DNA of 64,000 nt from Phellopilus nigrolimitatus (GCA_021029095.1 JAJOHG010000034.1:124001-188000), one strand, 5' to 3'; positions 46,848 to 59,861 are shown, numbered from the stretch's first letter. Notes: a model not told the origin generated them from the sequence alone. Numbers and translations are program-made.

Positions 46848-46854
46848 GCTCAGT
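46848..46854. repeat. Right target-site duplication
   Basis: GCTCAGT, identical to 45070-45076. Confidence 0.75.
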
Positions 46855-47154
46855 AACTGTCTGCAACGTGGCGATGTGAACTGGATAAATGATCGCCAGA
46901 CTAGGGTGAATGGACTTTGCTCTGGAGGTGTAGTACGGTCATTGACGGAGACGAACGTCTTACGAGCAATGTTATACCTCTCAAATCGCATATATTCAAG
47001 GCGAACAGGTCTTTCTAATGCTTCACATTCATATCTCCAGCTTTTCCCAGCGTACCCAAAGCAAGTGAATCCAAAAATGTTTAATATTTCCACCGCCATA
47101 CCTGGTTAGTTGATGGTTGAGATACAAGTTAGAAAGACGCTCATATCGTTTTGA

Positions 47155-47617
47155 ATGTCTTCCGAATCTGCAGCTGATGAGAGACTTTGGGAACGTGAGT
47201 CAAAGTATCGACACCCCCTCGCAATTTGAAGGCCCCGGGTGTGAAGCAGTGAAGAGGTGTTGACACTTTCTTTCCATCTCCTTTTTGCAGTGACGCAGGC
47301 ATTCCCAGACGAATACACATTTCCCCACATAAGCCGGCAGGACTCGAAGACGAAGGGAAATTTCATCACGGAAGTCAGAGGTGAGCTCACGAAGTTATCG
47401 CCCGATGCCGCATTTGACGTCCTTTATCTTTATAGTGAATTCCCGGTCAAAGGAGTTCAAAGTCCAAATCCAAAGTGACCGTGAGCATGACATGCATAGG
47501 GTCACCTATGCGTGTGGTGCAATCCTCCACGAGCTGGGGTATCCCGAATACGAAAATTTTGCCATCGGCGAGAAAAAAATTGGTGAGAATGAAGAGCAAT
47601 ATGTCCGTCTATTTTGA
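47155..47617 (+). CDS. Small unknown three-exon gene
   Basis: Not recognised. Exon 1 reads MSSESAADERLWE. After an intron ending TTTTTGCAG, exon 2 reads LTQAFPDEYTFPHISRQDSK to FITEVR. A third exon starts after TTTATAG and reads VNSRSKEFKVQIQSDREHD, VTYACGAILHELGYPEYEN and ends EEQYVRLF with TGA at 47617. Reading phases match across both introns. The product is about 103 residues, acidic, with no signal peptide or membrane helix. It starts about 300 bases beyond the right end of the mobile element and is not part of it. Confidence 0.5.
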
Positions 47618-48673
47618 GCTTCGGAAGAACAGTACGAGGAAGGGTAGCATTTTGCGGCACTTGTTGCTTGCCATCCCTTGGATGATCCACTAGATACATA
47701 AACACGTTGATATGTATGCAACCAATATGAGGTCCTTGAGGACATTGACATTAGTGCGAGTACAATTTGCACGGGCGTGTAAACCTTTAGGTGCTACTGA
47801 AGCCACTCACCTGCTTTCTATTCACCTACAACGTCTGTTCCGGGTCGCAAAAATTTCCGTCCTCATTACCTTAAATTAGGCACGCTCATCGACCACTTTT
47901 TCCTGGCCGGCTGTAGAAAAGAAACTGTTGACTCTGCAGTAATAACAAGCTGGTCAAGTAGCTCGTAACAAGGTCGGCAGTCTCACCTAAGCCGGCAACA
48001 CAAGCTTATAGGAGCATCCAATGATCTTAAGAAGGGAGACAGATCCAGAAAGTAAAGCCTTTTCTGCTTGTCTTATTAGATTTGACACATATTTGCAGCA
48101 TATGGAGGAATATCAAAATTACGATCTCTGTCGTATCAGCCACCAGAGATAAGTTTTTCTGAAAGCAGCCTCGCGATAGCGCTGAGCTTGGAGGTAATTT
48201 TCAAATTAGTTGACCACGCTGGCAACAATACATCGGTGTTTCCGAGTTTCTGTAGTAGTGCCGCAGTTCGTCTGTGGTCGAACGAAAATTCTGTCGTGCT
48301 ACATCATTAGCGCTACCTTTGTACTGTATTTACTGTATCGTACCTTTGAGAAAAAGCGAAGCTGAGAGTCATCAGAACTTATTTGCGTAGCATTTGATAT
48401 TCTTGATGTCACAACAAGTACTATATCTTTATGCAAGATAACAAAACCTAGCCATCGAGCTACGAGCGGTCCTGAATGTGCGAACGTGAGGAGGCGGAAG
48501 CCAATGGGAAACCGCAAGCGGAACGAATCGGGCACTGAGCATCGCTTTCGTCGCAAGCCGCCGCAATTCGTAGTCACTTTTTCGGCGCGGTTGGCCACAG
48601 TGTCTTACATCATGAAATTGGAGAAATCGAACGACAACCGAAACGACCACAACAAAGGTGACGGCTTTACACT
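47618..48673. other. Intergenic region
   Basis: About 1.05 kb upstream of the transcription factor. Short frames only; no motif seen. Confidence 0.5.
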
Positions 48674-51600
48674 ATGTCGCCATCGCAGAGGAGTACGTCC
48701 GAGTCGCACAAGGCGCATGACCGAAAGACGCTCGAGCTCAGACGTGCCCGTCGTGAGATTTCATGTGCAGAGTGCCGACGGTGAGCTAAGCAACACCTCT
48801 ACTTGAAATGCGGCCTCAACGCAGTCATTTTATTACTGCGACAGGTTGAAGTTGAGATGCGATAAGACAGTGCGTGGCATGCTTTATGATGGAGTTGACG
48901 TGCAGCTTACGGTGAAGTAGATTCCATGTAGTTCTTGTGTAAGAAGAGGGTGTCAGACCATCTGTCCGAACGGTACGCACGCATTTTTCATCTGTTTTAT
49001 ACTGGCTTGATAGTCGAATCATCTCATAGGATTGCTGTCTACTGGTCGTGGAACGCGGTAGGTGTCTCGATATAAGCGAACATTTTACGAGGGACTCAGG
49101 CTTTACGCAGATCCGTACCAACGGACACGGACAGGCTTCATTACAAGCTCGACGAAACGAGCAAGCGTATCCGCCAGCTTGAAGACGCATTGCAAATCGC
49201 TCAGGCCGCCCTTTCGCCCATTCCACATCCGCTGCTTTCGCAGGAGCTTCTCGGAATTAAGGCCGGCGTCGTCTCCCGACCAGATTCCCCAGCCGATACA
49301 GTCGAAAAAAACACCGGAAATGATGAGCTCGACAAGGACATCCTGAGCTCGTTCGGCACGTTGACCGTCTCGGAGCGTGGAGATGAGTCATACATACCGA
49401 GTGCAGATGTATGTGACTGTCTTAGTTGCTTAAGTGGTGCAAACGCTTGATGCTCAATAATCTTATAGGCTCTGCTTTTGGTATGTTTTAAACTCCATGT
49501 ATTTACTCAACAATATTTGCTCACGTCACCAAAAGAACCATTTCGGCTCGTTTGAATCGCAAAGGAGTATCAACACGGACGTGCCCTCGACATTACCCAA
49601 GCAAGCTACACAGCTCAGCCGTAGTTTTCCATTCGCACCTGTCAACCTACCTGTGGACGAAATACAGGCGCTCATCGAGGAGAAGCTCCCGTCATACGAG
49701 CGCGCATCCGCGCTCGTCGAGGCCTACCTCGAAAACCTTTCATGGTTCATGCGGCCCATTGACCGCGAGCAGATTATGGAGGAGCTCATCCCGACTATAT
49801 ACAAGAAGCGATATACATCCTATTCAATCAACTCGAACTCGTGCACGGTGTCGAACACGAACAGCCCTGTCTCTACAGCATCGTCCAGCGAAACGCCTGC
49901 GGAGTCTTCGGCGCAGGCCCATCTGCAGCGCCACACGGACCCCCACGCGCTTGCGCTTCTCCTTGTCGTTTTTGCGGCCGGTGCTGTGGCAGATATGACA
50001 CTGCCGCCTTGCAATGACGAGGCAGAGTTGTATTACCACCTGAGTCGTGCAGCGATGAGTCTCAAGCCTGTGTTTGAAGGTGCGAGCCTGCAGTCAGTAC
50101 AAGCCATCGTGCTTATTGGAGCGTACGACATCTTTTCCTGTCGCAAGTTCTCGCTTGATGGGGCTTGGAAGATGCTCAGTTTTGGCTTGGCCCTCGCCGC
50201 GAGTGTAAGCAATGTTCTCTTATATAGACTTTATCTTCGGCAAATGTTGATCCTTCTTTCAGATTGGTCTGCGTTAGTGCTTTACACCTTAATTTATATG
50301 GCATGTACTGAGCTGCCTATAGATCGCGATCCGGCTCGCTGGAATTTGCAGCCCAAAATGATTCAACGCCGGAGGTTCGTCTTTTGGGAGTTGTTCGCGG
50401 TTGATCAATGGAAGGTTTGTCCTATCTTTTCTTGTGTATTATGGGTTAACTGAGTTTTCTCGAAAGGGACTTGGTTCAGGAAAGCCAACAATTTTCAATC
50501 CGCATGTTATCGACTGCGAAGTCCCGATTGACAGCGATGCCACACTCGACGAAGACGGCACGGAAACACCGAGCTGTATGTGACCTTTTTACTTTTAGGA
50601 TTTGCTTTTCTCATTAGCGTGGTGGTCTTTTTAGTCTGGCACTTAAGACAGCGTTTCTCCAGAGAAGTCGTTACAGAAGCTGTACAGAAGCTTGGATCAG
50701 CGAGAGCTTTGAAATACTCAGAGATTCTGGTTCTGGACCGAAAAGTCCGCGAATTTGGCCCACTGCAACAATTCAGGCGTCCCGGTAGAACACCCGACTT
50801 GAATTCCGACGACGGTGGTGTTCGGGGTTATTTGCAGCGATATATGTTAAATATACTGAAGGATTCCAGTAAGTTATACTTTTTCTTATCTTAAAGATGA
50901 ACGAGCTTCTGAATGCCGCTGCTTAGCTCTCCTCCTTCTGCATCGCAACTTCTTCGCGCGCGCAATCCTCGAAAATCCGGTAAACCCGATGCGGAGCGCG
51001 TTTGCGCCATCGTTCTTGTCCGCGTACCGTAGTGCGACGACATTGCTGCGTGTCGTGCGCGAGCACTTCGAGGTCGTCGCACATCTCTTGCTTCGCATCT
51101 GGCCGATTTGGGCGCACGCGCTGACTGCGAGCGTCATCCTCGGCTCCGTCGCAGCGCGTGGAACGACCTTCACGCTCGCTCCGCAGGCATTCATCGAGTT
51201 CGACCTTGCTATTGGACTGTTTACGAAGGCGCAGATGCATCCTGTTGTCAAGAGCGGATTGGTATGTGGGATTTTGGTGGTCAGCTAGAGAATGATCGCT
51301 AATGATTGATGTGGACGAATTACAGCCCGTATTGCTTCGACTGCGCGACAAGGCTCGCCATGCACTCAACAAACATGACAACGAAATTGCAGTTGATTCT
51401 GAATACCCGCAGGCAGAAACAAGGCCGCCTAAGGTTGAGAACGAGAAAGAGTTCAATGTCATTAGCGGAATGGGACGTATGTTCCGGAAAGGCTTCGAGG
51501 GAGGGTTTGCGTACAAACCGAAGTTACCGTCGGAGGTATTGGGCGTTGCCAGTGATGTTGACGCAAGGGCAACGAGGTTGACCGCAATGTCGTTGTCTGC

Positions 51601-52297
51601 CCCGCCCACAGGCGTGTTCTCAACATTTCCCGATTCCCGCACTGATGTATCCAGCTTGGTGTCGTTTACAGACGTGGAGGCGGAGAGTCCGATCCATTCT
51701 TCGTCTAGCTCAGGCGCCGCACTGCAACAGCAAGGCGTTCGTCCCATCAGCACAATCGCCACTACTCTTCAAGCTGAGGAAAGCATATTTACATCTTCTA
51801 CTCGGTCGGCAGCATCGAACACAGATTCATCGCCACCTGCTACTTGTCCCACTGAATCCTCGTTCGCACCGCAAACTCCTTCAGCTTTTCTCTTTGACAA
51901 AGCCGGCCTGGGTCAGGCTCCCGAGCTGAGTATCCAGGAGCCCGACTATGCTGCGCTGATGGACTTCACCTTCGATTCCGCGATAGACTTCTCCGCAGGC
52001 CCTTCAGGCCCATACGACTTGGGCGATTCTTTTCCTTACTCGAGCTTTAATCCTAGCCCTAGCTTAGGCGGCTCCGCGCAAGCGCCATCTAGTGCGTTAT
52101 CGTCAGTGGACGGCAGCCTCTCACCGCAGGGGCCGTCAGCGGCGTCCAACGCTGACTTTGACGTCAGTTTCGACATGCGCGCGGCCGCGCAGGAGAGTCT
52201 TCTCCCCCTACTCCCGCAAGACATGGAGGCATGGCGCACCATCCTGCAGGACTCACGCTTTTTCATTGGAGCGGCAGATGAAGGAAGTTCTGTGTAA
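48674..52297 (+). CDS. Zn2Cys6 transcription factor with fungal-specific TF domain
   Basis: Nuclear regulator of the Gal4 type. Start MSPSQRSTSESHKAHDRKTL. The zinc cluster is split by two introns and reads CAECRR-LKLRCDKT-IPCSSC-VRRGCQTIC, giving C-x2-C-x6-C-x5-C-x2-C-x8-C with all six Cys. A short linker (LLSTGRGTR) and a coiled-coil helix (LHYKLDETSKRIRQLEDAL) follow, likely for dimer formation. The fungal TF middle-homology domain is seen in VEAYLENLSWFMRPIDREQI, LVVFAAGAVADMTLPP, LSRAAMSLKPVFEG and RRRFVFWELFAVDQW. The C-terminal exon (51300-52297) is Ser/Pro/Gln-rich and contains acidic-aromatic patches (DYAALMDFTFDSAIDFS), a plausible activation domain. Targets are unknown. Confidence 0.88.
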
Positions 52298-52667
52298 TTT
52301 GTTTTTTGCCGTCGGAACTTGTAGTACTGCATAGCTTGCTTTTAGATTTTATTAATTCATCTTGTCTTCTTTATAATGTCAACCATTCGAGTAGATAGTC
52401 TGATGTATTTGTTCATATGCCGACAATCCCAGACCCGACAGCAGTCGAGTGCGGTATTCCCAGCGTACATATGATAAACATTATCCCCCAACTATGATCT
52501 CCCTCGTAAATTTTAATCACGAAACTTTTGTCCTTTTTTAAGCTTGGATCTCGATGCAGCCACACTATTTCCGTACTATGTGATCGTGGATGTGACTAAT
52601 AAAGAATCTCCGAAAGAATTGGACTACACGCGGCACCGGGTAGGCTTGACCTTGACTCTGCACTATC
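52298..52667. other. Short intergenic region
   Basis: About 370 bases between the regulator and the first Hsp70-like gene. AT-rich, no feature seen. Confidence 0.55.
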
Positions 52668-55006
52668 ATGGCTAAAGCATACACAGGAACGTCTCGACGA
52701 CTTGTCATTGCTTTCGACGTAGGAACGACATTTAGCGGCGTCTCCTATTGCCTACTTGATCCTGGCCAGGATCCCAAGATCTGCAATATCACAAGGTTGG
52801 ACATCCGGGCTTCTCCTTTATTTGATTTTATGCGAGCTTTGTCTACGCAGGTATCCCGGTCAAGAACATGCTTCCGGGTCTTCAAAAATACCGACAGTAC
52901 TTTGCTACGATCTCCAGGGAAAGCTTCGAGCTGCCGGTGCCGAAGCTCTGCTACCCGAGAATGTCGAGAAGGTTGAGGACGAAGAATGGATTAAAGTCGA
53001 ATGGTGTGACTTAGAACCAGAAAACAACCTAGTCTCTGTGTACTGATGCCTTTTGAAGGTTTAAGCTTCGAATGCGACCCGGATCAATGCCAGCAGATGC
53101 ACAAGAGACTAATCTTCCATGTCTCCCTGCGAACAAAATTCTTGTCCATGTTTTCGCAGACTTTCTTGGTTACCTCATGAGTTGTGCTGAGAACTTCATT
53201 CGGGAAACTCACCTCACTCTATCGCGCTCTTGGGATAGTATGAAGAACGATACTGTTTTCATTCTGGGTCACCCAAACGGTTGGGAGGGCGCGCAACAGA
53301 GTATGATGCGGCAGGCAGCGATCATCTCGGGAATGATTCCTGATACTGACCAAGGTCGTTCCCGAGTGAAATTTGTCACGGAGGGAGAGGCGAGCTTGCA
53401 CTATTGTCTTCGCGAAGGAGTCCTAGACCTTGTTAGTGCATACACTGTCCTCGGATTCATTCAATTTTTAACCTTCAGCTTTAGGATAATAAAGGTTTTG
53501 TGATCGCCGATCTTGGGGGAGGAACCCTCGATTTCAGCGCATACAAGGTGATTGGCACTCAGCCCTTGAGGGTCGAAGAAATATCGGTTGCAAAGTGTAA
53601 GTATTACTTCCGAGCTCTGCTTGGGACTACCTTTGAATTCTCGTTTTATCCCATTATAGGCGAACTGCAGGGCTCGACATTTGTCACGTCGCGAGCTAAG
53701 ATATTCATTCAAGGTAAGTTCCATTTGGTGGTCATTTATACGTACCGGTTACGAGATTTACGACCAGGAAAACTCTGTAAATCTCGTTATGGCTCCGACG
53801 ATCATGTCAAGCAAATTGGGGAGCGCTTTGACGAGACTACAAAGAAAGTCTTCAGAGATACGAGTGACGCTTGTGTTGTTCCGTTCGGTTCCATTGCAGA
53901 CAAAGACCTGGAGAACGGCATCAGGTCTGGAAAACTCAAATTATCTGGGTATGTACTAGCGATTTCATTTTGCGTAGATACCATGTCATCAACACTTTAA
54001 CAGGGAGGAAGTTGCCACCTTTTTTAAACCCTCCATCGCAGCAAGTATAGCGGCCATCACCGATCTTATTAGTGAATCGTCAATCCCAATCGCGGTAAGT
54101 AGCGAACCATAAGGTATTCCTCGGTAATTGACATCATAATTTTCAGACTGTCTATCTTGTCGGCGGATTTTCCGCTAGCCCGTACATGACGGCTCAAATA
54201 AAGCAGCATCTCAAGAGATTCGATATCTGTGTCACCAGCCCGGATGGACAGACGTAGGCCTTAGCAAATTATCTTTGTCCATAGGCTGAACCTTCTATTA
54301 GTGCGAAAGCCGTCGCTGACGGAGCAGTATCCTTTTATTTTGATCAATATGTCTCTTCTAGAAGAGCAAAGTTCTCCTACGGGATGGGGCTAAACACCGA
54401 TTACAATCCTGCTGATCCTGAACATCAAAAGCGGAAAAATGATGTTTATACCTCGCCTTCGGGCAGACAGCTAGTTGCTGGAGGGTTCCGTACTGCTCTT
54501 CGGAAGGTAAGTCACGCGAAACGTCCTTCAAATTTTTACTCAACTGATATCACAATGCTACTCAGGGTACTCTAGTATCGAAAGAGACAGAATTTCGTCT
54601 CCCATTTTGCGTTGAATCGCCTAACAAAAAAGGTATATTGACACATGAAGTCAAATTATATGCCTACCAAGATAAAGGCGGGCCATCTTTGTGGAAAGAT
54701 CAAGGCAAGCCTTTATTCAAAAACAAAAATATAGCTGACTCAGTCTCAATCTCAATCTTATACAAAAGTGGTTCCTCTCTCGCTTTTGTGTACCATGACC
54801 GCGGACATTCTGAGGAAGTCGTTGACACTTCTGCAAAGGAACAAAAAGATATGCTGGTGCCAGAATTACTGTCTCGTTATAATGTTCGGAGGAACAGAAT
54901 TAACAGCGCAGGTCGCTTGGGAGGAGAATGTGAGTACACCCTTCCTGCATGTTTTGGTCCTGCTGATCAGAGTCATATTCATTTTTAGGGAGTTGAGCGC
55001 CGGTGA
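52668..55006 (+). CDS. HSPA12-like Hsp70 family protein, copy 1
   Basis: Distant Hsp70 (actin-like ATPase fold) of the HSPA12 type, strongly expanded in Agaricomycetes; role unknown. The start MAKAYTGTSRRLVIAFDVGT leads into phosphate-1 (DVGTTFSGVSY). Phosphate-2 is IADLGGGTLDFSAYK and the adenosine motif is VYLVGGFSASPY. Other conserved parts are SSKIPTVLCYD, FADFLGYL, HPNGWEGAQQ, FVTEGEASLHYC and FGGTELTAQVAWEEN. The last exon encodes GVERR and ends TGA at 55004-55006. About 12 short exons. The typical Hsp70 substrate-binding and EEVD parts are absent, as in this family. The exon around 54720-54900 has drifted from copy 2 and its exact splicing is uncertain. Confidence 0.83.
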
Positions 55007-55561
55007 GCTTCACGATATATATCTATTAAGATGAGCTACAGCTTATCATTACTACCTTTAGGGGTCCTGTTCACATTATATACGACGAGATGCATTAGAC
55101 ACATAGCATCTTAATATGCTTGTTTCGGACGTTCTCTTGGGCAGCGACAAAGACAGCGTGACAACCGGGAATCTTCCGCATTCATGTAATTCCTTGAACT
55201 TAAGTACCCTTCTGTTGTAGCTTTCACGACTGCCTTAACCTTGTACTCGTTATAATATTCTTCTAATCCTGAAGACAGCTTAGTTCCACGTATTACAGTA
55301 ACATGATAAACAGCTTCATTGGTAAGGAACTAAAAATCTAGTAGAAGTCTAGGAAGCTTACCGTGTATGGACCTGAAAAAAAGTGCAAGGATAATAATTC
55401 CTGAGACGCGAATTGATCGTTGTATGCTACTGCAAGTGCGATACATGGTCTACTGCTGCCGATCAATATGACTTCCAAATGTGGCTTACCCGCTGCACGG
55501 CGCGCGTTATAGGTGTGTTACTTGTAAACAATTCGTAAGGCTCAACTTGGTCCGAACTACC
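55007..55561. other. Spacer between the two Hsp70-like genes
   Basis: About 555 bases. No additional gene seen; it should hold the promoter of copy 2. Confidence 0.55.
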
Positions 55562-57928
55562 ATGTCTAAGGGAAAGAAAAAGACCCAAATTCACACAGGG
55601 ACTTCTCGCCGGCTTATCATTGCATTTGATGTCGGAACAACTTACAGTGGTGTCTCGTATTGTTTGCTCGATCCTGGTCAAGAGCCCAAGATCTGTAATG
55701 TCACGAGGTTGGATTTCTACTATCTATGGTCTTTTCGTTAGTTCCGTATATATATCATAACAGATATCCTGGTCAAGAACACATCTCGGGATCTTCAAAA
55801 ATACCTACAGTTCTCTGCTACGATTCTCAAGGAAACCTTTGTGCTGCTGGTGCCGAAGCTTTCTTAGCCGAGAATATCGAGCAGATTGAAGACGAAAAAT
55901 GGATCAAAGTCGAATGGTACGTGATTGAAACCCTAGAAAGCGACTCAGTTCGTGTGTGTTTATGCTTGTCGAAGGTTTAAAATTCGAATGCGACCCGGAT
56001 CCATGCCATCGGAGGAGTCTGAGCTTCCGAATCTTCCTTCGAACAAAATTCTTGTGCAGGTTTTCGCAGATTTTCTCGGATATCTCGTGACTTGCGCCGA
56101 AAAATTCATCCGGGAAACACATCTCACTCTGTCGCGGTCCTGGGACACTATTAAGAATGATACGGTCTTCATCCTCGGCCATCCGAATGGGTGGGAGGGT
56201 GCACAACAGAATATGATGCGACAGGCAACGATCCTGGCTGGAATGATCCCTAATACACCCGAAGGCCGTTCTCGCGTGAGATTCGTTACGGAGGGAGAAG
56301 CAAGCCTGCACTATTGTCTTCGCGAAGGTGTCTTAGACAATGTGAGTACCCATACTGCCCAAATTATATTTTATACCCTACCTTTAGCTTCAGGATAAAA
56401 AAGGTTTCGTGGTCGCCGATCTCGGAGGAGGGACTCTCGACTTCAGTGCGTATAAAGTGGTTGCCACTCAGCCTTTGAAGGTCGAAGAGATTTCCGCTGC
56501 CAAATGTAAGCGAGAAGCTGGATGAACGTCGAAATTACTGAGTCGCATTGCATTCAGGCGAGCTTCAGGGTTCTACTTTTGTCACAGCGCGAGCGAAGAT
56601 ATTCATCAAGGGTAAGTTTCTTTCTTGAAGAGATAATCTCTTAACTGAATGCATGCTCATACGTTCAGCCAAGCTACGAAACTCCCGTTATGGGTCTGAT
56701 GAGCAAGTCAAACAGATCGGCGATCGGTTCGACGAGACGACAAAAAAGATATTTAAAGATCTACAAGACACATGTCTTGTTCCATTTGGTTCCATCGCTG
56801 ACAAGGATTTGGAGAATGGGATCAGAGCTGGAAAGCTCAAATTATTTGGGTACTCAGGGACGAATTAACCAATTTAATTTGCTAACCAACGAGTATATGT
56901 CAGAGACGAAGTTGCTTCATTTTTCAAACCTTCCATAGCGGCAAGTGTAACGGCAATCGTCGACCTGATTAACGAGTCCCAAATTCCCATTACGGTATGA
57001 AAAACACACCAACACCCTCTTAGACTCAATCTCAGGTTTTTTTTCTAGACTGTCTACCTTGTCGGTGGATTCTCCGCAAGTCCATACGTAACGACTCAAT
57101 TAAAGGTACATCTTGAAAGGTTCAACATCAGTGTCACTTGTCCCGATGGGCAAACGTAAGTTCTATGATAAAAGATTGACTTTTAATTATTTTTGGCTTA
57201 ACAGACTGATAGTGCAAAAGCTGTCGCTGATGGAGCGATATCCTTCTACCTTGACCAATATGTTACTTCAAGAATCGCTAGGTTTTCCTATGGAATGGAA
57301 TTCAGCTGGGCCTTCGACCCTTCAAACCTGGAGCACAAAAGAAGAGAAACGACGGCCGTGATCTGGCCTTCCGGCAGAAAGATGCTTCCTGGGGGGTTCA
57401 ATACTGCATTACGAAAGGTGCTTGCCAATTGATATATATGTGATGGTCCCAGTTGAAGATTATATTGAACAGGGTTCCCGTGTTGATAAGGAAACAGAGT
57501 TTCGCCTGGCCTGTTGTAACGAACTGACCAGTCTCGGACAATTATCATCGAAGACTGTCGATCTTTTTGTTTATAGAGGCGCAGGCGCATCTCCAGCTTG
57601 GAAGGACGAGTTTGTTAATAAAGGTCGGACCGCGCTTAAAATTATAGGTACTCTATTCATCAACTATTTCCATTTCCAGATCTACTTGCACGTCTATGTA
57701 CGATTACTGCGGATACCTCTGGTTTGAAAAAACAGCTGGTCCCTTCCTTGGATGTCAATAGAAATCGTTACTGGCGACTGTATTTCGACCTCATCATTTT
57801 GTTCGGTGGAACAGAGCTCAAAGCTCAAATCGGTTGGATTGAAAATGTGAGCATTCTTTCAACGGACGTGAATAAGCTCGAAACTCGACTCAATCGCTGT
57901 CGAAATTTAGGGCGTGGAAAAAAGGTGA
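55562..57928 (+). CDS. HSPA12-like Hsp70 family protein, copy 2
   Basis: Tandem paralogue of 52668-55006 with the same exon plan. Start MSKGKKKTQIHTGTSRRLII. Motifs: DVGTTYSGVSY (phosphate-1), VADLGGGTLDFSAYK (phosphate-2), VYLVGGFSASPY (adenosine). The middle is well kept (HLTLSRSWDTIKNDTVFILG, GSIADKDLENGI). The end reads WRLYFDLIILFGGTELKAQI, then IEN, and across the last intron GVEKR with TGA at 57926-57928. The last intron position is the same as in copy 1. Both copies keep the ATPase motifs, so both are probably functional. Confidence 0.85.
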
Positions 57929-58676
57929 ATTAGAAATACGTGCACGTAGATTTTGAAGTTCAACGTTTATTTTCCGTTTGTGCATCTAGGGGCCCCGCAC
58001 AAGTCTTATACGCTGAAAACGCAGCTGCCTAACATTGCGAAGAATGGGTTATCTCCAGGGAAATGCAGAGATATCGGAATCCATAAGAACTTATATCTGC
58101 TACACACTATCTTTCTTGTCCAATATTTATTAATCTCCGAAGCTTGGTATATATTTGAACGTAGCTTCGAAGAGGCGGGCATGGCACTGGGATCGGTATT
58201 TGCAGCACCATTCATGGCTGCTGAAGCATCCTTTGGCAAAGGTCGAGTGCCAGAGTGCAGAGACTGCAGACCACGGGGAGTGTCGAGAATAACACAGAAA
58301 TGATCAGTGAATGGAGGGATCAGTGTTGCGGGTCGAGTTTTGGGATTTACTTAGACGAAGAATTAGATTAAGGCCTCGTTTAATAAAACAAAGAGACAAT
58401 ATCTGGTAGTTAATTGCTCAAGGAAAGCATGGTCACGCATAATAGCACAGACATCACCTGCGAGATTTCTTCGGTAGATAGTAAATGTTAAGTATTTGCA
58501 TGGTCGCAGTCTATATGTGTCGATCAAGAAGTCGCGGTAGTCCTTGTATATGGAAGGCGTTTTATGGTGATTGCAAGAGTTGAAGAACTCAGGCAGCGTT
58601 CGACAGGGTGTATTTTGGAAAATAGGACAGTATGATGATTTTGTGTACCTGTGCGGCGAGGTATTTGCGAGCTTAC
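57929..58676. other. Intergenic region between Hsp70 copy 2 and the ZZ/PB1-type gene
   Basis: About 750 bases. Open frames on either strand have no motif I can name. It may include missing 3' parts of the minus-strand ZZ gene, but no second ZZ finger is visible. Confidence 0.45.
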
Positions 58677-59861
58677 TCGTGGGAAACGGGCGCGCCGGGA
58701 ATAGCTTGCCGTTCGTGTGCGCGCGCGGCGGGTACGCGAGCGGGTCGAACATCGACACGTCGACGACGTCGGCGCGCGCCTTGTCCTTGCCGTCCGCATA
58801 ACCGTTTGCGTGTCCGTTCGCGCCGGCGCTCGCACGCGGCGCGGCGTGCGCTCACCGCACGTCGAGCGCATGTAGCGGAATGCGTCGAGCAAAACGCCGC
58901 ACGCGGAGCAGTCCGTGCATGCAGGGGGCACGAGCTGCCGGACCTCGGGTGGGGTGTCCACGGTGCGTGGAAGAGAGTCGGAGGTCGACGAGGACGCGGA
59001 TTGGCGATTCAACGATGAGGAGGGGGAGGGCTAGTCGGACGAGCCAGACTTAGACTGGGGCCGCACAAGGATCTTCTGAGACGCAAGCCAGTGTAGCTTC
59101 GGATCGCGCCAGTCCGCGACGCGGTGGCTGCCGTGCTCGCCGATACTGACGTCGTCGTGAGCGGCTGACGAGCTCCCGGAGGTGTATGTATAGTAATAGC
59201 GGCCGTTGTCCTGCCGAAGTGCGAGGTCGCTGTCAAACGGGCTCAAGCGATGAGCCATCGGAGACGACAGACTCGGGTGTCATAATGCCGTTGATAGTGC
59301 GCGACGTCTGGTCGCGCAGCCATTGCGTGTTTCGCTCGATGGACTCGGAGGATTCGCACAATTTCAGCCGCTCGAAAACTGCAGAGGGATCTGCGGGGTA
59401 CCGCTCTTTCTAGACATTAGAACAAGAAATTTTCAGAACAGAAGTGTGGACACCAAGGACGTACCATGAACAAGCTTGCATCAGACTCAGACTCCAAGCC
59501 GGACAAGGAGTGGAAGTCCTGCGCCGTCGACCTGCTCCCGCCGTACATAACTGTCTTCGTCTTCCACATGAGTAACCCGGTGTCCCTCGAGCTGACGATG
59601 ACGCTATCATCTTCCGGCTCAACGTGCCCCGCCGATCCACACGAAAGAGACAGCGAGGAGCCGCTATTGCGATTCTTGTTCTCGTCCAGGCTCACAAGCG
59701 ACGAGGTGTCGGATAAACTTGGGCCGTCGTAGTGCAGCGTTATGCATCTGCACGTCCGAGACAGGGAGGTCATCGACACCTGCCTCTGTGAAGTCGGACC
59801 CAGTGATGACTTCCGTGATCTCGCCATCATCGTCCTTATATGCGATGGAGAACGAGAACGC
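58677..59861 (-). pseudogene. Truncated ZZ-type zinc finger/PB1-like gene
   Basis: Exons on the minus strand match a fungal family with an N-terminal PB1-like domain and several ZZ fingers. From 59861: AFSFSIAYKDDDGEITEVIT (end of PB1), a 52-base intron, HYDGPSLSDTSSLVSLDENK, then KERYPADPSAVFERLKL, WLRDQTSRTINGIM, ALRQDNGRYYYTYTSGSSSA, HWLASQKILVRP, and the first ZZ finger CTDCSACGVLLDAFRYM..CGE. After the finger the frame jumps to [20 protein letters not shown]. The first part of PB1 and the later ZZ fingers of the family are absent. I read it as a truncated, probably dead copy; unusual splicing cannot be excluded. Confidence 0.55.

Noticed and set aside
50923..51762. 279-codon minus-strand open frame
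   Set aside because: Antisense to the transcription factor exons, which carry clear family motifs on the plus strand.
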